Origin: DAIQRJ01 sp963708795
Lineage (GTDB): Bacteria > Actinomycetota > Actinomycetes > Propionibacteriales > DAIQRJ01
Reading direction: 5' to 3'
DNA: 64,000 bases
NCBI GenBank assembly: GCA_963708795.1
Contig: CAVPUH010000008.1
Location: 230,775-294,774, forward strand
Below are positions 1 through 7,762 of this stretch, in pieces. Below the pieces are notes generated by a model. It was not told the origin of the DNA. It made no database searches and was given only the letters and a program-made list of their open reading frames with translations. The position numbers and the translations under genes were made by a program. Positions within the stretch are counted from its first letter, which is position 1. Every line of letters starts with the position of its first letter.

Positions 1-39
1 GTCGGCGAGCAAGGCGTCGTGGACGGTCATCTGGGTCAT
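1..39 (-). CDS. N-terminal fragment of a gene running off the window edge
   Basis: An ATG at 39 opens a reading frame of 13 codons (MTQMTVHDALLAD) that continues past the left edge. An AGGATGACC stretch lies just upstream as a possible ribosome binding site. It is 60 bases downstream of, and on the same strand as, the acyl-CoA synthetase/GNAT gene, so it may be the next gene of that operon. Thirteen residues are too few to name a family. Confidence 0.4.
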   Translation of the reverse strand, partial: MTQMTVHDALLAD

Positions 40-99
40 GCGGTCATCCTGTCACTCCGCTGTGAACCGGCGCAGGCACGCAGCCCGAGCCGGACCCGA

Positions 100-2874
100 T
101 CACAGGCGCGGCAACCGCCGGGTGAAGGCGTCCTGCCGGCTGCCGTCCGTCGCCCGAACGAGCTCCGCCCGGCAGGCCAGGACCGCCAGACCAGAGGATC
201 CGGCCAGCACCGGGCCGACCTCGACGAAGGCCGCCTCCGGCATGTCGTCCGCCAGCCTCGACAGCCGCTCGATCAGGTCGGTCACGGCGTCAAGGTCCAC
301 CCGCTCGCCGCCCTCGTGGCCGAAGAGCATGGGCGACGCGCGGATCTGGCGCACCATCCGGTCGGCCTCGGCCGTGCTGATCGGGGGCACCCGATAGGCG
401 ACGTCGCCGAGCAGGTCGGTGGCGAGGCCGGCCAGCCCGAAGGAGACGACCGGTCCGTAGGTGTCGTCCTGCAGCACCTGGAGGACCAGCGGGACCCCGC
501 GGGGAGCCATCCGCTGGACCACGAACCCCAAGTCCTCGGGGGGCCCCAGGTCGGTCGTCAACGCACGCCAGGCCGCCCGGACCGCGTCCTCCGACCCGAG
601 GTTGGGCCGCACGTCGGCCATGTCGAGTCGCTGCCGCATCTGCGGGTTGGTGACCTTCAGGACGATCTCCCCGCCGAGCTCGCGCCAGTGCGCCACGGCC
701 TCGTCCTCGGTGGCCGCCGGCATCGAGGGCCAGACCGGGATCCCGTACGCAGCCAGCAGGTCGCGGCTCGCCGGCTGGGTCATGGCGATCGTCGTCGACG
801 GTCCGGTCACGTCGCCGGTCGCCGGGACCGCGGCCAGCGCGGCATCGACGATCGAGTGCGCCCGCAGGGTGTCGACGTGCGGCAGGTCCGACGACGGCTC
901 GCCATCACCCGGCTGCGCCCGCCACCGGCGATACTCCACGGCCTTCGCGAGCGCACCGACGGCGGCCTCCGGAGACTCGTAGGCCGGAACGGTGCCCCGT
1001 CCGGGCGCGCCGGCCGGATCGAGCCTGCGCATCACCATCGGGAGCTGGTCGACGCCGGCGAACACGGCGGCCACCGGCTTCGACGCGGACGCCGCCGCCC
1101 ACGTCAGGGACTGGGCCGCGACCACCGTGTTCCCCTCGATCGACGGCGCGAGCACCACCAGCACGGCGTCGGCGTCGGGGTCGGCCAGGGCTGCGGCCAC
1201 CCCGTCCTGCAGCCCCTGCGCGTTGGGCACCGGACGCAATGCCTCGTCGGCTCGGTGCAGCCGCAGCCCGGAGCGTTCGATCTCGTCGGCAGCCAGCAGC
1301 TGCAGCGCCTCGGAGTTGCCGACGACGGCGATCCTGTCCCCTGTCGGCAACGGCTGGAACGCCAGCAGGGCGGCGGTGTTCGCCAGGTCGGTGACGGAGT
1401 CGACGAGCACGATGCCGGACTGGGCGAACATCGCGTCCGCGGCCAGCGGCGGCACCCGGGCGGTCGAGGACGCCTCCGGCTCGTGCGGTCGGCTCAGACC
1501 GCTCGTGCGACCGGAGCGCACGGCCACGACCGGCCGGGTGAGCGAGAGCCGGCGGGCGATCCGGGAGAACTTGCGCGGATTGCCGACCGACTCCAGGTAC
1601 AGGAGCACGACGTCGGTGTCCTCGTCCTCGCCGAAGTACTGGAGCATGTCGTTCGCCGAGACGTCGCCCCGATAGCCTGCGGCGACGAACGACGAGACGC
1701 CGAGGTCGTGCGCGGCCAGGCTCGCCAGCAGCACCGGCCCCAGCGCGCCCGACTGCGAGAACACTCCGACCCGTGAACGGGTGGGAGCGATGTCGGCGAG
1801 CGAGGCGTTCAACCTCAGGGTCGGGTCGGTGTTGATCGCACCGAAGGCGTGCGGCCCGATCATGCGCATCCCGTACCGGCGCGCGATCCGGATCAGGTCA
1901 CGCTGGGACTCCACGCTGTCCCCCGGCGCCGGACGGCCCTGAGGTCCGGCGGCGGTCGACACGACGACCAGCCCCTTGACCCCCTTCGCCGCGCACTCGC
2001 GTACCACGCCGGCGACGGCGTCGATCGGCACCGCGATCACGGCCAGGTCGATCTCGCCGGGCACGCTGGCCACGTCGGGATACGCGGGAAGCCCTGCCAC
2101 GGACTCGGCGGCCGGGTTGATCGGATAGACCGTCCCGGCGAAATTGCCCATCACGACGTTGCGCAGCAGGGTCTGCCCGACCTTGTCGGCGAACCGCGAC
2201 GCACCGACGACGGCGACGCTGCGCGGACGCAGGAGCCGTTGCACGGACCGGGCCTCGGCTCGATGTTCGCGTGCTGACATGACGTCGATCGAGCTGTCCG
2301 TCGGTGCGATCTGGAACTCCAGCGACACGACGCCGTCGTCGAGCGAGTCGGTGATCGTGTAGCCGGCGGCACGGAACACGACCATCATCCGCTGGTTGTG
2401 CGGCAGCACCTCCGCGACGAAACGGCTGATGCCGTTCTCGCGCGCCGTCTGGGCGAGGTGCTCGAGCAGCACGCTCGCGAGCCCCCGGTTCTGGTGCGCG
2501 TCCTGCACGAGGAACGCGACCTCGGCCTCGCCTGGCTCGGTCTGGTCGTAACGGCCGACGGCGATCATCTCGTCGCCGATCGTGACGATCACGGCCACCC
2601 TCGTGCGTTGGTCGACGGTGGTGAAGTGCTCGACGTCGCGGGCCGAGAGCGTCGGATACGGCGCGAAGAACCGGAAGTACTTGGACTCCTCGCTGACCCG
2701 CGCGTAGAAGTCGACGAGCAGCGGTCCGTCGTCGGGGCGGATGGGCCGCAGGAGCGCCGTGCCGCCGTCGGACAGCACGATGTCGGCCTCGCGGTGGGCC
2801 GGGTAGGACCCGGCCGCAGGAGACGAGCCCCGCGGTGACACTCCACCACCCGATCCCGCATCCACGCCGGTCAT
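100..2874 (-). CDS. GNAT N-acetyltransferase fused to ADP-forming acyl-CoA synthetase (Pat/Acd-like)
   Basis: A protein of 924 residues. A GNAT acetyltransferase domain (about residues 30-190, LLRPIRPDD start and QNRGLAS acetyl-CoA loop) is followed by a Rossmann CoA-binding domain (SVAVVGASR near 215), a succinyl-CoA-synthetase-like flavodoxin domain and a C-terminal ATP-grasp subdomain (from TQPASRDLLAAYGIP). Members of this family acylate lysines of other proteins, often acetyl-CoA synthetase, or act as acyl-CoA ligases. Where active ligases often read GPNCLG this protein reads GPHAFG, so I favour a regulatory acetyltransferase over an active ligase; this is inference. I start at ATG 2874 (MTGVDAG) because the longer frame would run into the divergent topoisomerase gene and has an unconserved N-terminus. 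Confidence 0.9.
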   Translation of the reverse strand: MTGVDAGSGGGVSPRGSSPAAGSYPAHREADIVLSDGGTALLRPIRPDDGPLLVDFYARVSEESKYFRFFAPYPTLSARDVEHFTTVDQRTRVAVIVTIGDEMIAVGRYDQTEPGEAEVAFLVQDAHQNRGLASVLLEHLAQTARENGISRFVAEVLPHNQRMMVVFRAAGYTITDSLDDGVVSLEFQIAPTDSSIDVMSAREHRAEARSVQRLLRPRSVAVVGASRFADKVGQTLLRNVVMGNFAGTVYPINPAAESVAGLPAYPDVASVPGEIDLAVIAVPIDAVAGVVRECAAKGVKGLVVVSTAAGPQGRPAPGDSVESQRDLIRIARRYGMRMIGPHAFGAINTDPTLRLNASLADIAPTRSRVGVFSQSGALGPVLLASLAAHDLGVSSFVAAGYRGDVSANDMLQYFGEDEDTDVVLLYLESVGNPRKFSRIARRLSLTRPVVAVRSGRTSGLSRPHEPEASSTARVPPLAADAMFAQSGIVLVDSVTDLANTAALLAFQPLPTGDRIAVVGNSEALQLLAADEIERSGLRLHRADEALRPVPNAQGLQDGVAAALADPDADAVLVVLAPSIEGNTVVAAQSLTWAAASASKPVAAVFAGVDQLPMVMRRLDPAGAPGRGTVPAYESPEAAVGALAKAVEYRRWRAQPGDGEPSSDLPHVDTLRAHSIVDAALAAVPATGDVTGPSTTIAMTQPASRDLLAAYGIPVWPSMPAATEDEAVAHWRELGGEIVLKVTNPQMRQRLDMADVRPNLGSEDAVRAAWRALTTDLGPPEDLGFVVQRMAPRGVPLVLQVLQDDTYGPVVSFGLAGLATDLLGDVAYRVPPISTAEADRMVRQIRASPMLFGHEGGERVDLDAVTDLIERLSRLADDMPEAAFVEVGPVLAGSSGLAVLACRAELVRATDGSRQDAFTRRLPRL

Positions 2875-3023
2875 GCTAGCTGCGGCTCCGGCCCGACCGA
2901 TCGGTCGATCGCGGCGGCGGGTCAGGGCGTGATCGCTGCGGCACACCGGCGACAATGAGCCCGACCACCCGCCCGCCACATCGAGTGCCCGTCACTCCGT
3001 TCCCCGAGGAGCCACCCGTACGC

Positions 3024-5510
3024 ATGGCCCCCACGAGCAGAACCGCACCGCCGCCGGACGACTTCACCGAGAACATCGTCGACATCGACGTCGACGACGA
3101 GATGCGCGCGAGTTTCCTCGAGTACGCGTATTCGGTGATCTACGCCCGGGCGCTCCCGGACGCCCGCGACGGTCTGAAGCCGGTGCAGCGCCGCATCCTC
3201 TACACGATGTCGGAGATGGGGCTTCGGCCCGACCGCGGTTACGTGAAGTGCTCGCGCGTGGTCGGCGAGGTCATGGGCAAGTACCACCCACACGGCGACA
3301 CGGCCCTGTACGACGCCCTGGTGCGGCTCGGCCAGGAGTGGGTGATGCGGCTGGGGCTGATCGACGGGCACGGCAACTTCGGCTCGCTCGACGACCCGCC
3401 GGCGCACATGCGATACACCGAATGCCGACTCGATGCGCCGGCCCTTGCGATGACGGGCTCGCTGGACGAGGACGTGGTCGACTTCAAGCCGAACTACGAC
3501 GGCCGCGAGACCGAGCCGACCGTGATGCCGGCGGCCTTCCCCAACCTCCTCGTCAACGGGGCCAGCGGGATCGCGGTCGGGATGGCCACGAACATGGCGC
3601 CGCACAACCTCGTCGAGGTGATCGCGGCGGTCCGCCACCTCATCAGCCACCCGGACGCGGGCCTCGACGAACTCATGCGTTTCATCCCCGGGCCTGACCT
3701 GCCGACCGGCGGTCGCATCGTCGGCCTCGACGGCATCCGCGACGCCTACGAGAACGGCCGCGGCACCTTCCGGATCCGGGCGAGCACCCGTGTCGAGGCG
3801 ATCTCGCCGCGCCGCCAGGGCATCGTGTGCTCCGAGCTCCCGTACAACGTGGGCCCGGAGCGGGTGAAGAAGGCGATCGCCGATCTCGTCCAGGCGAAGA
3901 AGCTGCTCGGCATCGCCAGCCTCGAAGACCTGACCGACATGGACAACGGCCTGCGTCTGGTCATCGGCATCAAGAACGGCTTCAACCCCGAAGCGGTGCT
4001 CGAGCAGCTGTTCAAGCTGACGCCGATGGAGGACAGCTTCGGCATCAACAACGTGGCACTCGTCGACGGACAGCCGCGGACGCTCGGACTGCTCGACCTG
4101 CTGACGATCTACCTGGCGTTCCGCGTCGACGTCGTTCGCCGCCGCACCACGTTCCGGCAGCAGAAGGCGCAGGCCGAGCTGCACCTGCTCGAGGGCCTGC
4201 TGATCGCCGTTCTCGACATCGACGAGGTCATCCAGGTGATCCGGACCTCCGACGACACCGGCGAGGCCCGTGATCGGCTGCAGTCGGTGTTCGATCTGAC
4301 CCTGTTGCAGGCCGAGCACATCCTCGCGTTGCAGCTGCGCCGGCTGACCCGGTTCTCCCTGCTCGAACTCGAACGTCAGCGCGACGAGCTGACCACCCGT
4401 ATCGCCGAACTCGACGCGATCCTCGCGGACGAGGGCCGGCTGCGATCGTTGGTGTCCGACGAGCTCGCCGAGATCGCCACCGCCTACGGCACGCCCCGGC
4501 GGACGGTGCTCCTCGAATCGGCCGGGGTGCCGGCGACGACCGCCACCCCGCTGGAAGTGCCCGACGACCCGGCCCTGGTGTTGCTCTCGGCGACCGGACT
4601 GCTGGCGCGCATGCCGGTCACGGCGGCCGCCGACGGTCCTTCAACCGGCGCTCCGGGCGGGCGGCGGGCCCGGCATGACGTCGTCGTCGCGGCCGTCCGT
4701 ACGACCAACCGGTCGACGATCGGTGTCGTCACGTCGAGGGGCCGGATCGTCCGGTTGCCTGTTCTCGACCTGCCCGCGCTCCCCCCGACCGCCGGGAGCC
4801 CGACACTCCAGGGCGGCGTGCCGCTCCGGGACGTGCTCGCGTTGGCAACCGGCGAGCGGCCGCTCACGCTGACGTCGCTGGACCCGGACTCCCCCGGTCT
4901 GGCGCTCGGGACCGCGACGGGCGTCGTCAAACGCGTCACGCCCGATCATCCGGCCAACCGGGACGCCTGGGAGGTCATCGGCCTCAAGGACGGCGACGAG
5001 GTGGTCGGCGCTGTCGAACTGACCGAGGCCGGAGCCGACGGCGACGCGGCCGAACTCGTGTTCGTGACCTCCGACGCGTCCCTGCTGCACTTCGCCGCCG
5101 CCTCGGTGCGCCCCCAGGGCCGCCCCGCCGGCGGGGTGGCAGGAATCAAGCTCGCTGCCGGCACCCGGGCGGTGTTCTTCGGTGCCGTCCCGCATTCACG
5201 TGCCGCCGGCGCCGAGGTCGTGACGATCGCCGGGTCGTCCGGGGCGCTGCCGGGCACCGAGTCCGGATCGGTGAAGGTGACGTCGTTCGAGGTGTACCCG
5301 GGCAAGGGTCGCGCGACGGGTGGCGTGCGCTGTCACCGGTTCCTGCGTGGTCAGGACGTGCTCGTGCTCGCCTGGGTCGGCACTGGCCCGGCTCGCGCCA
5401 GCGCCGGCAGTGGGGCGGCCGTCGACCTGCCCGGCGTCGACCAACGGCGGGACGGGTCGGGCGACCCTGCCGCGCAGCCGATCGCGGCGGTGGGTGGGCC
5501 GGTCGGCTGA
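3024..5510 (+). CDS. parC: DNA topoisomerase IV subunit A (GyrA/ParC family)
   Basis: An 828-residue type IIA topoisomerase cleavage subunit, which with ParE decatenates replicated chromosomes. The breakage-reunion domain starts with DARDGLKPVQRR; the catalytic tyrosine is Y131 in MRYTECRL; the quinolone-determining segment reads HPHGDTALYD, with T93 and D97 at the positions of E. coli GyrA S83 and D87. The C-terminal third is a beta-propeller, but I see no canonical GyrA box (QRRGGRG); the nearest match is GKGRATGGV. That, and the nearby ParE, make topoisomerase IV likelier than gyrase. ATG 3024 gives the usual short N-terminus (MAPTSRTAPPPDDF) with GAGGAG upstream; ATG 2955 in frame is the alternative. 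Confidence 0.93.
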   Translation: MAPTSRTAPPPDDFTENIVDIDVDDEMRASFLEYAYSVIYARALPDARDGLKPVQRRILYTMSEMGLRPDRGYVKCSRVVGEVMGKYHPHGDTALYDALVRLGQEWVMRLGLIDGHGNFGSLDDPPAHMRYTECRLDAPALAMTGSLDEDVVDFKPNYDGRETEPTVMPAAFPNLLVNGASGIAVGMATNMAPHNLVEVIAAVRHLISHPDAGLDELMRFIPGPDLPTGGRIVGLDGIRDAYENGRGTFRIRASTRVEAISPRRQGIVCSELPYNVGPERVKKAIADLVQAKKLLGIASLEDLTDMDNGLRLVIGIKNGFNPEAVLEQLFKLTPMEDSFGINNVALVDGQPRTLGLLDLLTIYLAFRVDVVRRRTTFRQQKAQAELHLLEGLLIAVLDIDEVIQVIRTSDDTGEARDRLQSVFDLTLLQAEHILALQLRRLTRFSLLELERQRDELTTRIAELDAILADEGRLRSLVSDELAEIATAYGTPRRTVLLESAGVPATTATPLEVPDDPALVLLSATGLLARMPVTAAADGPSTGAPGGRRARHDVVVAAVRTTNRSTIGVVTSRGRIVRLPVLDLPALPPTAGSPTLQGGVPLRDVLALATGERPLTLTSLDPDSPGLALGTATGVVKRVTPDHPANRDAWEVIGLKDGDEVVGAVELTEAGADGDAAELVFVTSDASLLHFAAASVRPQGRPAGGVAGIKLAAGTRAVFFGAVPHSRAAGAEVVTIAGSSGALPGTESGSVKVTSFEVYPGKGRATGGVRCHRFLRGQDVLVLAWVGTGPARASAGSGAAVDLPGVDQRRDGSGDPAAQPIAAVGGPVG

Positions 5511-5516
5511 CCGACC
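5501..5516 (+). terminator. Short hairpin overlapping the parC stop codon
   Basis: GGTCGG and CCGACC form a perfect six-base stem around the loop CTGA, which contains the parC stop, followed by a C run and no T run. The neighbouring gene converges on it. A weak intrinsic terminator is plausible. Confidence 0.35.
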
Positions 5517-5532
5517 CCCCACCGCCGACGTC

Positions 5533-6249
5533 TCAGGCGGAGGGAACGAACAGGCCCGACAGCTTGGCCAGCCTCGCCCACTGCTTCGGGCCGAGCTCGC
5601 CGTCTGCGGCGTTGTTCAGGCTCGCCTGGAACGCCCTGACCGCGCGATCGGTGCCGGTGCCGTAGTGACCGTCGACCGGTCCCGGGTTGAAGCCGAGTTT
5701 CTTCAATGCATGCTCGGCCGTTGCGACCGTCACCGGGTGGTGGCGCACGTCGCGAGGTTGGCTCATCTCCTTGGCCCGCGAGTCGTTGAATCGTCGGAGT
5801 CGAAGCGTCGGCAATTCCTTGGCCACGGTCGCCCGGCGCTCCCCGTCGGCGATGTCGAGCCGGTAGATGCCGCCGTAGTTCGTCGCCCAGCCGGCGTAGG
5901 AGAGCGTCGTCCACGAGCGGTTGATGGCGGAGATCGCGACCTTCGTCTGGTGCAGCCCGGGCACCCAGTCGACCGTCCAGCAGTAGCCGTCGCCGGCCGA
6001 GACGGCGATGTGCCCGAAGCCGTGCGAGCCGCCGCCCCACAACACGACCGCGCCCGCCGGAGGCACGCCGGTGGTGTGGCGGTTGGGTGTCAGCGCGATC
6101 ATCTTCGCCGCGCTGCTGCAGCCGATGGGTTGCAGGCCGAGGTCGCGCATGGTGGTCTTCAGACAATGCGCTCGGGCGTCCGGGGTGATGCTGGCGCAGT
6201 TGGAGAGCACCTGGGACAGGGTCAGCGGTGCAGCCTTCAGTTCAGCCAT
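5533..6249 (-). CDS. CHAP-like cysteine peptidase/amidase with C-terminal peptidoglycan-binding domain, copy 1
   Basis: A 238-residue protein. Residues about 1-125 look like the CHAP (NlpC/P60 superfamily) amidase fold: candidate cysteine C29 (AHCLKTTMRD), a P-GAVVLW strand, H80 in GFGHIAVSAGDG and D94 in WTVDW, then YAGWATNYGG. Residues about 165-235 match a type 1 peptidoglycan-binding domain (LGFNPGPVDGHYGTGT, then AFQASLN). This is a cell-wall lytic architecture, yet there is no signal peptide or transmembrane segment. It follows a small acidic gene on the same strand and is a homologue of the protein at 6670-7368, perhaps 60% identical by eye. ATG 6249 aligns with the start of copy 2; GTG 6258 is the alternative. 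Catalytic activity is inferred from the motif pattern only. Confidence 0.8.
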   Translation of the reverse strand: MAELKAAPLTLSQVLSNCASITPDARAHCLKTTMRDLGLQPIGCSSAAKMIALTPNRHTTGVPPAGAVVLWGGGSHGFGHIAVSAGDGYCWTVDWVPGLHQTKVAISAINRSWTTLSYAGWATNYGGIYRLDIADGERRATVAKELPTLRLRRFNDSRAKEMSQPRDVRHHPVTVATAEHALKKLGFNPGPVDGHYGTGTDRAVRAFQASLNNAADGELGPKQWARLAKLSGLFVPSA

Positions 6250-6258
6250 GGTCTGCAC

Positions 6259-6435
6259 TCAGCCCATGTCGTCGGGGCCGGAGGTGGAACCGTCCTGCGG
6301 TACCACCTCGTCGGGATCGCGGCCGTCCACGTCGGGATCGGCCAGCGGGACAGCGACTTCCTCGGCGGTGCCGTCGGCGACGATGTCACCTTCCGCGGCC
6401 GGGACGTCCTTCTCGTCGTACTCAGGATCGACCAC
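6259..6435 (-). CDS. Small Asp-rich protein, cassette copy 1
   Basis: A 58-residue, very acidic protein with no signal peptide, cysteine or membrane segment. The central motif DPDVDGRDPD resembles calcium-binding Asp loops (thrombospondin type 3 or dockerin style), and the C-terminus is STSGPDDMG. The same two blocks occur in the 63-residue protein at 7379-7570, each directly upstream of a CHAP/peptidoglycan-binding gene. GTG 6435 is chosen because GAGGAG lies eight bases upstream and the N-terminus (VDPEYD) then aligns with MLDPDKD of copy 2; GTG 6444 is in frame. I recognise no family. Conservation of both blocks across the duplication argues that it is a real gene. Confidence 0.65.
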   Translation of the reverse strand: MVDPEYDEKDVPAAEGDIVADGTAEEVAVPLADPDVDGRDPDEVVPQDGSTSGPDDMG

Positions 6436-6669
6436 GTCGATCACTCCTCATCGATCGAAGCTGCGTTGCGTCCGTCGGGCGGCAGACACACGTGCGGGGC
6501 CAGTGACCTGCGAGCCGCCCTCGGGAGTCGGGTTGCCGCTATCGAACCGTGACACATCAGTCAGCTGACGACCCAAGCATCGTCACCGGCGGGAGCCACG
6601 ACAAGGCCTGTCCGCGCCGAGCCTGTCCGCCCCGAGAACGGCGGGCCGAGCGGCTCGACGGGATCGCTG

Positions 6670-7368
6670 TCAGGCCACGGGGACGAACAGGCTCGACAGC
6701 TTCGCCAGTTTCGCCCACTGCTTCGGACCCAGTTTCCCGTCGGGCTCGTCGTCGAGGCTGGCCTGGAAGGCCTTGACGGCCGCGTCGGTTCCCGTGCCGT
6801 AGTGACCGTCGACCGGTCCGGGATGAAAGCCGAGCTTGCGCAGGGCGTGCTCGGCGGTGGCCACGGTGAGCGGATTCTGCCGGACATCGCGCGGCTGGTG
6901 GATCTCCGCGCGGGACTCGATGAACCGCGAGAGTCGAAGCGACGGCAGCTCGGCCATCTGCGCGAGGTCGGGAACGTCGAGCCGGTAGACGCCGCCGTAG
7001 TTGGTGGCCCAACCGGCGTATCGGAGGTCGGTCCACACCTTGTTGATCGACGCGATGGCCACCTTGACCTGGAACAGCCCGTCACCGCCGAAGTCCACGC
7101 TCCAGCAGTCGCCCTGGCCGGCCGACACGGCGACGTGGCCATCGCCTTCGGACCCGTGCGACCAGAGCACGATGGCGCCGCGGGGCGGGGTACCGGTCGC
7201 ATGAAGATCATCGGTGCGCGGGATCATGTCCGACGCGCGGTCGCAGTGGATCGGCTGGAGCCCGTAGTCCCGCATCACGGTGTTGAGGCACATGGCCCGC
7301 TTGGGCGGCTTCAGGGCCTTGCAGTTGTCGAACACCTGGCTCACGGTCAGTGGCGGTGGCTTGAGCAT
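6670..7368 (-). CDS. CHAP-like cysteine peptidase/amidase with C-terminal peptidoglycan-binding domain, copy 2
   Basis: A 232-residue homologue of the protein at 5533-6249, with the same order: CHAP-like domain with candidate triad C27 (RAMCLNTVMRD), H78 (GDGHVAVSAGQG) and D92 (WSVDF), the shared block YAGWATNYGGVYRLD, and a C-terminal peptidoglycan-binding domain (LGFHPGPVDGHYGTGT). No signal peptide is visible. ATG 7368 lies ten bases after the stop of the upstream small acidic gene, with GGTGGA between as a ribosome binding site, so the two are probably translated from one message. The frame is open upstream to 7485, but that extension is the shadow of the acidic gene. Confidence 0.8.
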   Translation of the reverse strand: MLKPPPLTVSQVFDNCKALKPPKRAMCLNTVMRDYGLQPIHCDRASDMIPRTDDLHATGTPPRGAIVLWSHGSEGDGHVAVSAGQGDCWSVDFGGDGLFQVKVAIASINKVWTDLRYAGWATNYGGVYRLDVPDLAQMAELPSLRLSRFIESRAEIHQPRDVRQNPLTVATAEHALRKLGFHPGPVDGHYGTGTDAAVKAFQASLDDEPDGKLGPKQWAKLAKLSSLFVPVA

Positions 7369-7378
7369 CTCGTCCACC

Positions 7379-7570
7379 TCACCCGAAGTCGTAGGGGCCG
7401 GAGGTCGATGCCGCACTCGTCGTGACGACGTCCGGATCAGCCCCGTCGGAGTCGGGATCGGGCAACGGCACGGGGACGTCGTCACCGTCGTGGTCGTCGA
7501 CGATCAGGTCGCCAACCGCCGGCCCGAGCAGGTCCTGCTCCGCCGGCCTGTCCTTGTCTGGATCGAGCAT
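7379..7570 (-). CDS. Small Asp-rich protein, cassette copy 2
   Basis: A 63-residue acidic protein starting at ATG 7570 with a strong GGAGGGG ribosome binding site. It shares VPLPDPDSDGADPDVV and the C-terminal STSGPYDFG with the 58-residue protein at 6259-6435. The alternating Asp/Gly block is like a calcium-binding loop. There is no secretion signal. It lies 192 bases downstream of parE on the same strand and immediately precedes a CHAP/peptidoglycan-binding gene. I know no named family; a chaperone, immunity or export-tag role for its partner is speculation. Confidence 0.7.
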   Translation of the reverse strand: MLDPDKDRPAEQDLLGPAVGDLIVDDHDGDDVPVPLPDPDSDGADPDVVTTSAASTSGPYDFG

Positions 7571-7762
7571 GCCGACCCCTCCCTCGTGGCTCGCGACAGC
7601 GGGGCCGCCGGCGGGCGGCCGCGATGTCGACCGATCGGGTCGATCGACGGAACGGCCGTCGGGTCTCCCCGGTTCTCCTCGAGGGGTGGGGCGTTCGCCG
7701 GGCCCGGTGATACATCACGCGGCCCAGTGGCTTCCCGGCCACCGGCGCGGCGCCGCCCGCGG

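Noticed and set aside
19..1776. 585-residue open frame on the plus strand
   Set aside because: Antisense shadow of the acyl-CoA synthetase/GNAT gene; Arg/Gly/His-rich composition and no recognisable motif. High GC makes long antisense frames common.
5533..7570. Prophage remnant with endolysins
   Set aside because: The CHAP-PGBD proteins look endolysin-like, but there is no holin, integrase, attachment repeat or structural gene nearby, and both copies retain a conserved partner gene.
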